A program made the position numbers and the translations under genes. Source: Collinsella sp. 4_8_47FAA (GTDB lineage: Bacteria > Actinomycetota > Coriobacteriia > Coriobacteriales > Coriobacteriaceae). From it: DNA of 51,990 nt. The notes below the pieces were generated by a model. The model saw only the letters and a program-made list of their open reading frames with translations, did no database searches and was not told the origin of the DNA. The stretch is from the NCBI RefSeq assembly GCF_000763055.1, contig NZ_KN214137.1:151314-203303 (forward strand). Direction: 5' to 3'. Positions 42,697 through 51,077 of this stretch are shown here, one piece after another (within the stretch, counting starts at the first letter, position 1; the number at the start of each line of letters is the position of its first letter).

Positions 42697-44018
42697 TCGA
42701 CACCGAGCACGTTAAATGCGACACCTGTACCGCACCGGAGCCTATGGAGCTCGACGCCAGCGACGAGGCCTCGCGCGGCTGGCCTACCGTCGACATCGAG
42801 ACCAATCCCTACAAGGCACAATTCCCGCTTTTCCAGCAGCACCCCGAGATCGCCTTCCTCGATAGCGCCGCCACCGCGCAGCGCCCCGCCTGCGTGCTTG
42901 ACGCCGAACGCGACTTCTACCAGCGCATGAACGCCAACCCCCTGCGCGGACTGTACTCGCTGTCCGTCGAGGCAACCGACGCCATCGCGAAGGTCCGCCA
43001 GCAGATCGCCGACCTCATCGGCGCCTCACAGGCCAACGAGGTCGTCTTCACCCGCAACACGAGCGAGTCGCTCAACCTGGTCGCCAAGAGCTTTGCGCCA
43101 ACGGTGCTCGAGCCCGGTGACGAGGTCGTCATTACCATCATGGAGCACCACTCCAACCTGATTCCGTGGCAGCAGGTCTGCCGCGAGACCGGCGCCAAGC
43201 TCGTCTACCTCTACCCCACCAAGACCGGCCAGCTCACCACCGAGGAAGTTCTTGCCAAGGTTGGTCCCAAGACCAAGATCCTGGCCGTGGGCCAGGTCTC
43301 CAACGTGCTGGGCGTCGAGAACCCGGTCAAGAACCTCGGCAAGCTCGTGCACAAGTACGGCGGCTATCTGGTCGTCGACGGCGCGCAGTCGCTGCCGCAC
43401 ATGCCGGTCGATGTGGCCGACCTGGGCGCCGACTTCTTTGCCTTTAGCGCGCACAAGGCCATGGGCCCCATGGGCATCGGCGTGCTGTGGGGCAAGATGG
43501 ACCTGCTCAACGCCATGCCGCCCATGCTCACCGGCGGCGAGATGATCGATTCCGTCACCGAGCAGGACGCCGTCTGGGCGCCCGTCCCCGAGAAATTTGA
43601 GGCCGGCACCCAGGACGCCGCCGGCATCTTCGCCACAGGCGCAGCACTCGACTACCTGGTCAACACGGTGGGTTACGAGAACATTCAGGCCCGCGAGCAG
43701 GCACTCGTCCACTACCTGATGGGCGAGCTCATGCAGCTCGACTTTGTCCAGATCATCGGCTCCATCTATTGGGACAATCACCATGGCGTCGTGAGCTTTA
43801 ACGTCAAGGGTATCCACCCGCACGATGTCGCGAGCATCATGGACATGGACGGCGTCTGCATCCGCGCCGGTCACCACTGCGCACAGCCGCTGCTCACCTG
43901 GCTGGGCGTCGAGAACCTTGCCTGCTGCCGCGCCAGCGTGGCCTTCTACAACGACAAGGCCGACATTGACAAGTTCATCGCCGGTCTGCATCACGTTTGG
44001 AGCACGTTCAATGGGTAA
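42693..44018 (+). CDS. sufS: SufS cysteine desulfurase
   Basis: 441 aa. It has the PLP lysine in FSAHKAMGPMGIGVLWG, the N-terminal FLDSAATAQRP and MNANPLRGLYSLSVEAT, and the catalytic cysteine in IRAGHHCAQPLL. It abstracts sulfur from cysteine and passes it to SufU. The N-terminus has about 40 extra residues (with CDTC) before the usual SufS start, which is a mild oddity. It overlaps sufU by eight bases. Confidence 0.95.
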   Translation: MIDTEHVKCDTCTAPEPMELDASDEASRGWPTVDIETNPYKAQFPLFQQHPEIAFLDSAATAQRPACVLDAERDFYQRMNANPLRGLYSLSVEATDAIAKVRQQIADLIGASQANEVVFTRNTSESLNLVAKSFAPTVLEPGDEVVITIMEHHSNLIPWQQVCRETGAKLVYLYPTKTGQLTTEEVLAKVGPKTKILAVGQVSNVLGVENPVKNLGKLVHKYGGYLVVDGAQSLPHMPVDVADLGADFFAFSAHKAMGPMGIGVLWGKMDLLNAMPPMLTGGEMIDSVTEQDAVWAPVPEKFEAGTQDAAGIFATGAALDYLVNTVGYENIQAREQALVHYLMGELMQLDFVQIIGSIYWDNHHGVVSFNVKGIHPHDVASIMDMDGVCIRAGHHCAQPLLTWLGVENLACCRASVAFYNDKADIDKFIAGLHHVWSTFNG

Positions 44019-44433
44019 TCTGTACACCTCCACCACATTTATGGAGCACAACTCGCACCCCGACTATAAGTACGAGATGGACGCTCCCACGCACGAGCAC
44101 GACGGCATCAACCCCAGCTGCGGTGACGAACTCACCTTGCAGCTGCGCGTCGAGAACGGCGTGATCGAGGAGGCCTCCTTTACCGGTCATGGCTGCGCCA
44201 TCAGCCAGGCCAGCGCCGACATCATGGCCGACCTCATCACCGGCGAGACGGTCGAGGAGGCGCGCCGCCTGGCGGGGCTCTTCCTCGCCATGATCCGCGG
44301 CGAACAGCTCTCCGAGGAAGACCTGGAAGACCTAGACGAGGCTGCCCAGCTCCAGGACATCTCGCACATGCCCGCCCGCGTCAAATGCGCCGAGCTCGCC
44401 TGGCGCACCCTCGACGGCATGCTCGAGGGGTAA
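44011..44433 (+). CDS. sufU: SufU sulfur-transfer protein
   Basis: 140 aa from the ATG at 44011, inside the end of sufS. The three zinc-ligand cysteines are present: Cys37 with Asp39 (NPSCGDELT), Cys62 (GHGCAISQAS) and Cys126 (RVKCAELAW). SufU takes sulfur from SufS and hands it to SufBCD; this SufS-SufU pair is the Gram-positive type. Last gene of the operon; a terminator follows 45 nt later. Confidence 0.95.
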   Translation: MGNLYTSTTFMEHNSHPDYKYEMDAPTHEHDGINPSCGDELTLQLRVENGVIEEASFTGHGCAISQASADIMADLITGETVEEARRLAGLFLAMIRGEQLSEEDLEDLDEAAQLQDISHMPARVKCAELAWRTLDGMLEG

Positions 44434-44477
44434 ACTAACCAGTAGCGTATGCCCCGAATCCAAGGTTTTTGATTGCC

Positions 44478-44507
44478 GAGCCGCCCGATACGGGCGGCTC
44501 TGTTTTT
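44478..44507 (+). terminator. Intrinsic terminator of the suf operon
   Basis: Perfect 9-bp stem GAGCCGCCC/GGGCGGCTC with a 5-nt loop (GATAC) followed by TGTTTTT. Confidence 0.92.
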
Positions 44508-44513
44508 CCTAAT

Positions 44514-44550
44514 GAGCGCCGGACGCACGAAGTCCGCGCGTCCGGCGCTC
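44514..44550. repeat. 13-bp perfect inverted repeat just after the suf terminator
   Basis: GAGCGCCGGACGC (44514-44526) and GCGTCCGGCGCTC (44538-44550) with an 11-nt loop and no T-run. It lies seven nt after the suf terminator. It may be a REP-like element, a second terminator or a processing hairpin. Confidence 0.6.
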
Positions 44551-45104
44551 CGTCTGTCATTTACCACACAGCAGACGCGAACACGGGCGTTTTCCACAGC
44601 ACCAAAGGCCTGCGGCAGGGCCCCGGACCCGCCAAGCAATGCGCCAAGCCCCGTTCTGCTGAGCTCCGACTCGCTTCGCGCCTGCCGCAGAAGGGTCCCA
44701 TAGGATGCTGCGTGCATTTTTGCGAGTATTCAGCACGCCAAGCTGTGTGCATACGCATCGGAAGCGTTAATCAACGTCTCCAGGCGCATAAATATTGTGT
44801 TTTAGACCAGACATCGCGGTCTGACGGGACGCAGGCACATACTCCGGGGGTGCAACGGCAGGGATCAATAGCTTAGGGGCCCGTGTGTTGCAAGATTGTG
44901 GCAGTGCCGACAGCACCACGATGCTGAAAACTCCGTTTTTTGCACGGCGCAGACGGGGGTAGGCACGGGCAAACCCGGACTGAGCTGTTATTTTATGCAA
45001 GATGACGATTGTTCTATGCATATTAAGAAGTGCAGTTACCGTACCAAGCTTTTGAACGCTGGTTGCGGCGTATGGACGACCCCAGCTGCGGTGAACAGGC
45101 GACC
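44551..45104. other. Gene-poor gap with a possible remnant gene start at 45030
   Basis: No full gene is supported; the small frames seen overlap each other and lack start signals. From the GTG at 45030 a short frame reads VQLPYQAFERWLRRMDDP, which resembles the N-terminus of phospho-sugar mutases, but similarity ends at about 45080-45105, exactly where the transposase gene ends. This could be a gene fragment cut by the transposase element. Low confidence. Confidence 0.25.
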
Positions 45105-45917
45105 CTACATCACGTTTCCGCCAGCCCGCATCGCCGTTCGCGCGCGGGCGCGCACGATACGAGAGACGGTACTTTTGCCAATCCCGGTATACCGCTCAAT
45201 CTGACGCACTGTAAAGCCGGCATTGTTCAATCCAACAATAACGGTATCGCGCTGCGCCGGCGGTACAGTTTTAACCCCGTTGAGCGGAACCCCTAGCTCC
45301 TTCGCCAACTTGTTGGCAAAGGCGTGGCGTTCCCACTCCGTCTCTTTCATATCGCGCAGCGCCGGTTCGCCGCTGTCGGGCGTCGAAAGCGAATAGGCAG
45401 CAAAGGCCTCGGCAGAACCAAAAAGCTCAAGCACGCAAGAAGGATCGGAAAATCCCCTCGTGGCATCTGCCGCATCACTGTCGTAAGCGCGCAGATGCTC
45501 CGCAAAGCTGCTCCAGGGGTAACGCTCGATTAGGCTCATGCCCGCCTCCTGCGGATCGGCGTGAACGGAGCGAATAGCCTCCATCACCTGCCAGTCGGTA
45601 TCGAGCGAGCGCCGGTCAAAACGGTTCTGGAACAGATGCCCTGTGCGCCCCGTGCGTTTATTGAACCGCCGCGCGTACGTCAAAAGCAGCCGGTGCATCG
45701 CCGCGCTCATCGCGTCCTCGTAATCTGCAAGCACCAGACGCACGTGATTGCCCATAAGGCACCAGGCGATAACCGTCACGCCCGCCTTGCGGCAGCACTC
45801 ACGCATCAGCTCCAAGAACTCCCACCGGTCTTCATCGCCCTCAAAGATGAGCTGCTTGCCCGTACCGCGGGCACAGACATGGTAAAAGCCGGTAACCGTT
45901 CTCCAAACGCGCTGCAT
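45105..45917 (-). CDS. REP-associated (Y1, IS200-like) transposase homologue with altered catalytic residues and C-terminal HTH
   Basis: 270 aa from the ATG at 45917 (GGGAG four nt upstream). FYHVCARGTGKQLIFEGDED, AWCLMGNHVRLVL and GRTGHLFQNRFDRRS match the RAYT/Y1 transposase family. The HUH motif normally reads NHVHLLL; here the second His is Arg60 (His58-Val-Arg60). The segment usually RYI-x-x-NP, holding the likely catalytic Tyr, is RSVHADP (Ser117). The C-terminal 60 residues contain a helix-turn-helix, TVRQIERYTGIGKSTVSRIV. Single-copy, GC-rich and intact in frame, it may be an inactive or repurposed DNA-binding protein. Positions of catalytic residues are inferred by motif. Confidence 0.8.
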   Translation of the reverse strand: MQRVWRTVTGFYHVCARGTGKQLIFEGDEDRWEFLELMRECCRKAGVTVIAWCLMGNHVRLVLADYEDAMSAAMHRLLLTYARRFNKRTGRTGHLFQNRFDRRSLDTDWQVMEAIRSVHADPQEAGMSLIERYPWSSFAEHLRAYDSDAADATRGFSDPSCVLELFGSAEAFAAYSLSTPDSGEPALRDMKETEWERHAFANKLAKELGVPLNGVKTVPPAQRDTVIVGLNNAGFTVRQIERYTGIGKSTVSRIVRARARTAMRAGGNVM

Positions 45918-46320
45918 GGCGCTCCCTTCGCCGGGATCTGCTTGCCATCCAATACAGCACGATTGAAGCGTGCCATCAAAACATTCACGCAAAACAATTC
46001 GCTCGCGCGGCCAAAGGCAGTAAACAGGCGGCGAACGGCACCGTTGCAACAGGTCAACCCCCGCAACGCTTACAAGAGCTGCCCAAAAGCTTGCCAAAGA
46101 CGGACCCCCTCTACGGAAGTTCGCGACCACAGAACATAGAGTTAAACCGTTTCAATTAAAACTTCCGGACTTCTCGCTACGAAAACTGAGCCGTTCGCCG
46201 AATATTCCGTGCATTTCGCGGTATTATAGGGGCTGCATGTCATGTCCCTTTCGAAGGGTCGCCCGGCAATCGCCAGCCACGGCCCCCAGACGGGACGCCA
46301 ACACGATAGAGAGGAGAGGC
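45918..46320. other. Intergenic gap before the NifU-like gene
   Basis: 403 bp without a supported gene. A -10-like TATTAT lies near 46220 (GCGGTATTATAGGGG), about 100 nt before the ATG at 46321, without a clear -35. The upstream extension of the transposase frame (to 46130) has no start signal and is not counted as coding. Confidence 0.35.
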
Positions 46321-47055
46321 ATGCAGTACTCACAGGAAGTGGAGAACATGTGCCCCGTTGCCAAGGGTGCATACCACGGCCCCGCACCCATCCCCGAGGA
46401 GGGCAAGTGGGTCCAGGCTAAGGAGATTTCCGACATCTCCGGTCTTACGCACGGTGTGGGTTGGTGCGCACCTCAGCAGGGCGCCTGCAAGCTCACGCTG
46501 AACGTCAAGGACGGCATCATCGAGGAGGCCCTCGTTGAGACCATCGGCTGCTCGGGCATGACCCACTCTGCCGCCATGGCTTCCGAGATCCTTCCCGGTA
46601 AGACCATCCTCGAGGCCCTCAACACCGACCTCGTCTGCGACGCCATCAACGTTGCTATGCGCGAGATCTTCCTGCAGATCGTTTACGGCCGCAGCCAGAC
46701 CGCGTTCTCCGAGGGCGGCCTGCCCGTGGGCGCCTCCCTCGACGACCTCGGCAAGGGCCTTCGCTCTCAGGTCGGCACCATGTTCGGCACCAAGGCCAAG
46801 GGCGCTCGTTACCTCGAGCTCGCTCAGGGCTACGTCACCCGCATGGCTCTCAACGACAAGAACGAGATCATCGCGTTCGAGTTCCTGAACCTCGGCAAGT
46901 TCACCGACGCCGTCAAGGCCGGCAAGACCCCCGAGGAGGCCATCGCTGGCGCTATGGGCCACTATGGTCAGTGGGAGAACGCTGCCAAGTACATCGACCC
47001 GCGCACCGACGAGGAGACTCACTCCGTCGCCAGCGTGTTCCCGGTTCACGAGTAG
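46321..47055 (+). CDS. NifU-like Fe-S scaffold protein paired with GGGtGRT protein
   Basis: 244 aa from the ATG at 46321 (GAGGAG five nt upstream). It has a NifU N-terminal-like core: WCAPQQGACKLTLNVKDGII, then ETIGCSGMTHSAAMASEIL. Cys11, Cys49, Cys56, Cys77 and Cys106 could bind metal. It is about 100 residues longer than IscU/SufU, with a C-terminal helical domain (EEAIAGAMGHYGQWENAAKY). The gene always seen with such proteins, GGGtGRT, follows 18 nt later. A specialised Fe-S carrier or enzyme-loading scaffold is likely, but its client is unknown. Codon use is highly optimised, suggesting strong expression. Confidence 0.8.
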   Translation: MQYSQEVENMCPVAKGAYHGPAPIPEEGKWVQAKEISDISGLTHGVGWCAPQQGACKLTLNVKDGIIEEALVETIGCSGMTHSAAMASEILPGKTILEALNTDLVCDAINVAMREIFLQIVYGRSQTAFSEGGLPVGASLDDLGKGLRSQVGTMFGTKAKGARYLELAQGYVTRMALNDKNEIIAFEFLNLGKFTDAVKAGKTPEEAIAGAMGHYGQWENAAKYIDPRTDEETHSVASVFPVHE

Positions 47056-47073
47056 AAAGGGAGGGAAATAACT

Positions 47074-48078
47074 ATGACTGTTACGTTCGAAGGTTACGAG
47101 CGCCGCGCTGACAAGATCAACAAGTGCCTCGCCGACAACGGCATCGCCTCCCTCGAGGAAGCTCTGCAGATCTGCACCGACAAGGGCTTCAACCCGCGTG
47201 AGATCGTCAACAACACCCAGTCCATCGCCTTCCAGAACGCCGAGTGGGCCTACACCCTCGGTTGCGCTCTCGCTGTCAAGCGTGGCGCCAAGTCTGCTTC
47301 TGAGGCTGCCGCCATCATCGGCGAGGGCATCCAGGCCTTCACCGTTCCCGGCTCCGTCGCCGAGGACCGCAAGGTCGGTCTGGGCCACGGCAACCTGGGC
47401 GCTATGCTGCTCTCCGACGACACCGAGTGCTTCGCCTTCCTGGCCGGTCACGAGTCCTTCGCTGCCGCTGAGGGTGCTATCGGCCTGGCTCTGAACGCCA
47501 ACAAGGCTCGCAAGAAGCCGCTGCGCGTTATTCTCAACGGTCTGGGCAAGGACGCCGCTCAGATCATCGCCCGCATCAACGGCTTCACCTACGTGAAGAC
47601 CCAGTTCGACTACTTCACGGGCGAGCTCAAGGTCGTCGAGACCATCCCCTACTCCGATGGTCCCCGTGCCGCCGTCAACTGCTACGGCGCCGACGACGTC
47701 CGCGAGGGCGTTGCCATCATGTGGCACGAGAACGTCGACATCTCGATTACCGGTAACTCCACCAACCCCACGCGCTTCCAGCACCCCGTCGCTGGCACCT
47801 ACAAGAAGGAGCGCCTCGAGGCTGGCAAGAAGTACTTCTCCGTCGCTTCTGGTGGCGGCACTGGCCGTACCCTGCACCCGGACAACATGGGCGCCGGCCC
47901 CGCCTCTTACGGCATGACCGACACCATGGGCCGTATGCACTCCGACGCCCAGTTCGCCGGTTCTTCCTCCGTGCCTGCGCACGTCGACATGATGGGTCTC
48001 ATCGGCATGGGCAACAACCCCATGGTCGGTGCCACCGTCGCCTGCGCTGTCGCCGTCGAGGAGGCCCTCAAGGCCTAA
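47074..48078 (+). CDS. GGGtGRT protein
   Basis: 334 aa with the name-giving motif GGGTGRT at residues 260-266. An uncharacterised family found in anaerobes next to a NifU-like scaffold gene, as here. Conserved Cys residues (18, 34, 64, 119, 203), a Gly/His stretch LGHGNLGAMLLSDDTECFAF and many Gly residues suggest a cofactor- or nucleotide-binding enzyme. GGGAGG lies nine nt upstream of the ATG. Strong codon bias, matching its neighbour, implies abundant protein. Function unknown. Confidence 0.85.
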   Translation: MTVTFEGYERRADKINKCLADNGIASLEEALQICTDKGFNPREIVNNTQSIAFQNAEWAYTLGCALAVKRGAKSASEAAAIIGEGIQAFTVPGSVAEDRKVGLGHGNLGAMLLSDDTECFAFLAGHESFAAAEGAIGLALNANKARKKPLRVILNGLGKDAAQIIARINGFTYVKTQFDYFTGELKVVETIPYSDGPRAAVNCYGADDVREGVAIMWHENVDISITGNSTNPTRFQHPVAGTYKKERLEAGKKYFSVASGGGTGRTLHPDNMGAGPASYGMTDTMGRMHSDAQFAGSSSVPAHVDMMGLIGMGNNPMVGATVACAVAVEEALKA

Positions 48079-48113
48079 TCGCACCCGCGCGATGCTCATA
48101 TAGTTGAGCTTTG

Positions 48114-48146
48114 GAGCCGCTACCCACCCGGGTAGCGGCTCTTTTT
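48114..48146 (+). terminator. Intrinsic terminator after the GGGtGRT gene
   Basis: Perfect 12-bp stem GAGCCGCTACCC / GGGTAGCGGCTC, 4-nt loop, followed by TTTTT. Confidence 0.93.
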
Positions 48147-48334
48147 GTTTGCGCTGTCGCAGGGTAGCTAATGCCGATATATCAATTGGGGCGAAATACA
48201 AGATGTGATGAGATGGAGCGTCAGAGCGTCCATGACGCCCACCTGCCATATTTGCCCTTTACCGATTTGCCGAGTCTTTGCGGCCCCATTGCCGATCACC
48301 CGTGCGACAATGCGCCGGACGAGAAAGGAATCCG

Positions 48335-49861
48335 ATGGAATCGACTGATGTACTGGTAATTGGATCTGGCATTGCGGGCCTTTGCGCCGCCATCGAAGCG
48401 GCACGCACGGGTGCAACCGTCACTGTGGCAAGCGCCGGCAAGACTATGAGTGGATCGAGCTTCTTCCCCGGAACCTGGGGCCTAGGGCTTATCGGGCCCG
48501 TTAACGAAGACGACGAGCAGGACCTCATCGACACCATCCTGGCCGTCGGCGGCGGCGTTGCCGACCCCGAACTCGTCCAAGCGTTCGTCCACGGCATTCC
48601 CCAAGCGATTGACTGGCTCGAGCAAGACCTGGGCGTTGAGCTCCAGCGTCCGCAAAGCGCCAAGAGTGCTCAACAAAAGCAATTTATCCCCTGCTTTGAC
48701 CACAAGACGCGCATGTGGCGCGGCCTCACCCGCAAGCCCCTTGAGGACGCTCTGACGACCTGGATCGAGTCGCTCGGCATTCGCCTGCTCCCCCGCCATG
48801 AGCTTATCGACCTTGTTGAGGACACGAACGGCAGAATAACCGGAACCGTACTCTACGACCTTACCGAAAATCGAATCGTGCCCTTTGCTGCCAAGGCCAC
48901 GGTCATCGCAGCCGGTGGCACAGGCGGCCTGTTCGAGCGCAGCCTTACGTCGGCTGATGTGCTCAGTTCCTCGCAGGCCATCGCGCTGGCGCACGGCGCA
49001 ACACTTACTAATATAGAGTTCATGCAGATGATGCCCGGCTTCATCGAGCCCAGGCGTAACTTGGTCTTCAATGAGAAAACCTGGCGCTACGTGCACGTAG
49101 ACCAGCCGGTAGATATTGCCGACGACAAGCTGGACGACCTGCTCGAGCAGCGCTCTGGATATGGTCCCTTCACGTCACGCTTGGCCTCCCGCGCTATCGA
49201 TCTCGTCATCGATCAGGCAGGTGTCGAAGGCCTGGCACTCCACTACGACTTCCCCCGCGAGGATGTCCCAGAGTTTGTGCAGACCTTTGCCACCTGGCTG
49301 CAAGACGAGCACGGCATCGCGCCGACCGACGAGATGCGCGTTGCGATGTATGCCCACGCTGCTAACGGCGGCATCAAGATCGATAAGACCGCGCACACGG
49401 GCGTTGAGGGCCTCTACGCTTGCGGCGAGGCGACAGGCGGCATGCACGGCGCCGACCGCATTGGTGGCTTGTCAAGCGCCAACGGCATCGTATTCGGACG
49501 TATCGCGGGCGCATCGGCAGCCCTCACAGCGCAGAAAGAGCCTGAAGCGGCCCTGAAGACGGATATCACCCTCCCCCAGTACGGCATTGCCACAACAGAT
49601 GCCGATCGCCTGACACACAGCCTTAGGCACACGATGAGCACCTTTTGCATGATCAACAGGACCGAAACAGGCCTATCCGAGGCCCTGCAACAGCTTGAAA
49701 GCCTGCAAGACAAGGCCATGGCGCTGAGCAAGCCGCATGCTGATGACAGCGAGATCGCAGCCCTCGCCCGCCTACAGTCGCAGATTCAGCTGTCGACGGA
49801 GATGGTCAAAGCCATGCGTAAGCGGACCGAAAGTCTCGGATCGCACTATCGAGCGGATTAA
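48335..49861 (+). CDS. FAD-dependent oxidoreductase, fumarate reductase / L-aspartate oxidase family
   Basis: 508 aa from the ATG at 48335 (AAAGGA five nt upstream); 19 codons further up have no start signal. The FAD-binding DVLVIGSGIAGLCAAIEAAR (GxGxxG at 10-15), TVIAAGGTGGLFERS and the C-terminal GLYACGEATGGMHGADRIGG are typical of the family. The substrate-side HTMGGV segment is replaced by AHAANGGIKID, and there is no heme- or flavin-transfer motif, so the electron acceptor is unknown. No nadA or nadC adjoins, so an L-aspartate oxidase role is unproven. A monocistronic unit ends in a hairpin. Confidence 0.82.
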   Translation: MESTDVLVIGSGIAGLCAAIEAARTGATVTVASAGKTMSGSSFFPGTWGLGLIGPVNEDDEQDLIDTILAVGGGVADPELVQAFVHGIPQAIDWLEQDLGVELQRPQSAKSAQQKQFIPCFDHKTRMWRGLTRKPLEDALTTWIESLGIRLLPRHELIDLVEDTNGRITGTVLYDLTENRIVPFAAKATVIAAGGTGGLFERSLTSADVLSSSQAIALAHGATLTNIEFMQMMPGFIEPRRNLVFNEKTWRYVHVDQPVDIADDKLDDLLEQRSGYGPFTSRLASRAIDLVIDQAGVEGLALHYDFPREDVPEFVQTFATWLQDEHGIAPTDEMRVAMYAHAANGGIKIDKTAHTGVEGLYACGEATGGMHGADRIGGLSSANGIVFGRIAGASAALTAQKEPEAALKTDITLPQYGIATTDADRLTHSLRHTMSTFCMINRTETGLSEALQQLESLQDKAMALSKPHADDSEIAALARLQSQIQLSTEMVKAMRKRTESLGSHYRAD

Positions 49862-49903
49862 ACCGGACACCTATCTAAAGCAGAACACAATCAATCGATA
49901 TCC

Positions 49904-49939
49904 ATGGGCCCCGTGAGCTTGAAGCAGCACGGGGCCCAT
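49904..49939 (+). terminator. Hairpin after the flavoprotein gene
   Basis: 12-bp perfect stem ATGGGCCCCGTG/CACGGGGCCCAT with a 12-nt loop; the following sequence (TCGTGT) lacks a good T-run, so termination is likely but not certain. Confidence 0.6.
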
Positions 49940-50022
49940 TCGTGTCCGCACGACAGCGTATCCTTATTCTGAATATAGAGCGGGCAAAGCCCGCATAGAA
50001 AATAGACCAGCGAGGAGGAGAT

Positions 50023-50883
50023 ATGGACAGCAGGGATATCGAGAAATGGCGTGTCGAACTTGACAGCTACGCCCATGTGGAAGACGGCGTTGAGTATTGG
50101 CTCGCACGCGATTTAATGGAACCCATGGGGTACACTCGATGGGAGAACTTCGCCGAAGTTGTTAAGAGGGCAAAAGTCTCGTGCGAAACAAACAAAACTC
50201 CAGTTGATTCCCATTTTCGTGACACCACGAAAATGGTAACTGCCGGTGTCGCCGCTCGCGCGGTTAAAGACTACAAACTTACGCGCTATGCATGCTATTT
50301 AATCGCACAGAACGGAGATTCAAACAAGCCAGAGATCGCGCTCGCCCAGGCATACTTTGCCGTGCAGACGCGCCGCCAAGAGCTCATAGAGCAGCGCTTC
50401 GCAGAGATTCAGCGCTTGCAGGCGCGCCACTCGCTATCCGATTCAGAGAAACAGCTCTCGGGTATTGCGTTCAAACGCGGCGTGGACTCCAAAGGATTCG
50501 CGATCATCAAGTCGAAGGGCGATGAGGCGTTATTCGGCGGCAGAAGCACGGCGGAAATGAAGCAGCAGCTCGGCGTACCCAAGAGCGCGGCATTGGCGGA
50601 CAGGTTAGCCGATGTCCTCATCAAAGCAAAGGACCTCACGAACTCGATGACGGCCTTCAACGCCGAGGAACACGACTTGTACGGTCTGGACCAGATCAAA
50701 CAAGAACACGTCGAGAACAACACGAGCGTGCGTGGCAGCCTCATCGACCGCGGAATTGTTCCCGAGAACCTACCGCCTGCCGAGGATACAAAAAAGCTCG
50801 AGCGTCGCGTGAAGGCAGACGAGAAGAAACTCAAGGAGGGTACTGACGGTTTCACCGATCCCCAGGGTAGACTCAATCTGTGA
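50023..50883 (+). CDS. dinD: DinD-like DNA-damage-inducible protein D
   Basis: 286 aa, close to E. coli DinD (274 aa). The N-terminal BRO-N-like part has YWLARDLMEPMGYTRWENF and KDYKLTRYACYLIAQNGDSN; the rest matches DinD (LSGIAFKRGVDSKGFAIIKS, GLDQIKQEHVENNTSVRG). In E. coli it is LexA-controlled and limits RecA-mediated strand exchange. The start has GAGGAGGAG six nt upstream. No SOS box is obvious in the 120 bp before it. The 15-bp hairpin GCGGGCAAAGCCCGC lies about 25 nt upstream of the ribosome binding site. Confidence 0.88.
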   Translation: MDSRDIEKWRVELDSYAHVEDGVEYWLARDLMEPMGYTRWENFAEVVKRAKVSCETNKTPVDSHFRDTTKMVTAGVAARAVKDYKLTRYACYLIAQNGDSNKPEIALAQAYFAVQTRRQELIEQRFAEIQRLQARHSLSDSEKQLSGIAFKRGVDSKGFAIIKSKGDEALFGGRSTAEMKQQLGVPKSAALADRLADVLIKAKDLTNSMTAFNAEEHDLYGLDQIKQEHVENNTSVRGSLIDRGIVPENLPPAEDTKKLERRVKADEKKLKEGTDGFTDPQGRLNL

Positions 50884-50900
50884 AAGCGGCCGCGCCCTTT

Positions 50901-50987
50901 CGGGTTCGACCCCATGCGAGGTTAACAAAAAAGCGACCAGCCTAAGCCAGTCGCTTTAACATGCTTTGGGTGGGCCGTCAGGGGGTC
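50901..50987 (-). repeat. 87-bp direct repeat, copy A, with 17-nt tRNA-Lys remnant and terminator
   Basis: Matches 51078-51164 at 85 of 87 positions. It holds (reading on the minus strand) the last 17 nt of a tRNA-Lys, then the operon terminator (stem around 50930-50957, T-run 50925-50932). The tRNA body is missing and replaced by unrelated GC-rich sequence. Confidence 0.9.
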
Positions 50988-51077
50988 AGCCTGCTGCGCA
51001 GGCGGTCGCTGCGGCGCTTCGCGCCTTGCGCGCTGCGCTGGCAAATGCTTACGCATTTCCTCAGCTCCGCGCCCCGA
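50988..51077. other. GC-rich spacer between the two repeat copies
   Basis: Contains short hairpins (GGCGCTTCGCGCC at about 51013 and AAATGCTTACGCATTT at about 51045) and no gene. It replaces the tRNA-Lys body in copy A. Confidence 0.5.

Noticed and set aside
44187-44717. 176-codon minus-strand frame over sufU and its terminator
   Set aside because: Runs through the sufU gene and a perfect intrinsic terminator and has no start signal.
46330-48249. 639-codon open frame on the minus strand opposite the NifU-like and GGGtGRT genes
   Set aside because: It mirrors strongly codon-biased plus-strand genes, has a repetitive Val/Gly/Leu/Asp composition typical of antisense shadows and no start signal.
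48482-49096. 204-codon minus-strand frame opposite the flavoprotein
   Set aside because: Shadow of the FAD-binding gene; no start signal or domain.
49979-49994. Small GCGGGC-AAA-GCCCGC hairpin before dinD as an SOS box or riboswitch
   Set aside because: Does not match a LexA box (actinobacterial GAAC-N4-GTTC type) and is too small for a riboswitch; left as an unexplained hairpin.
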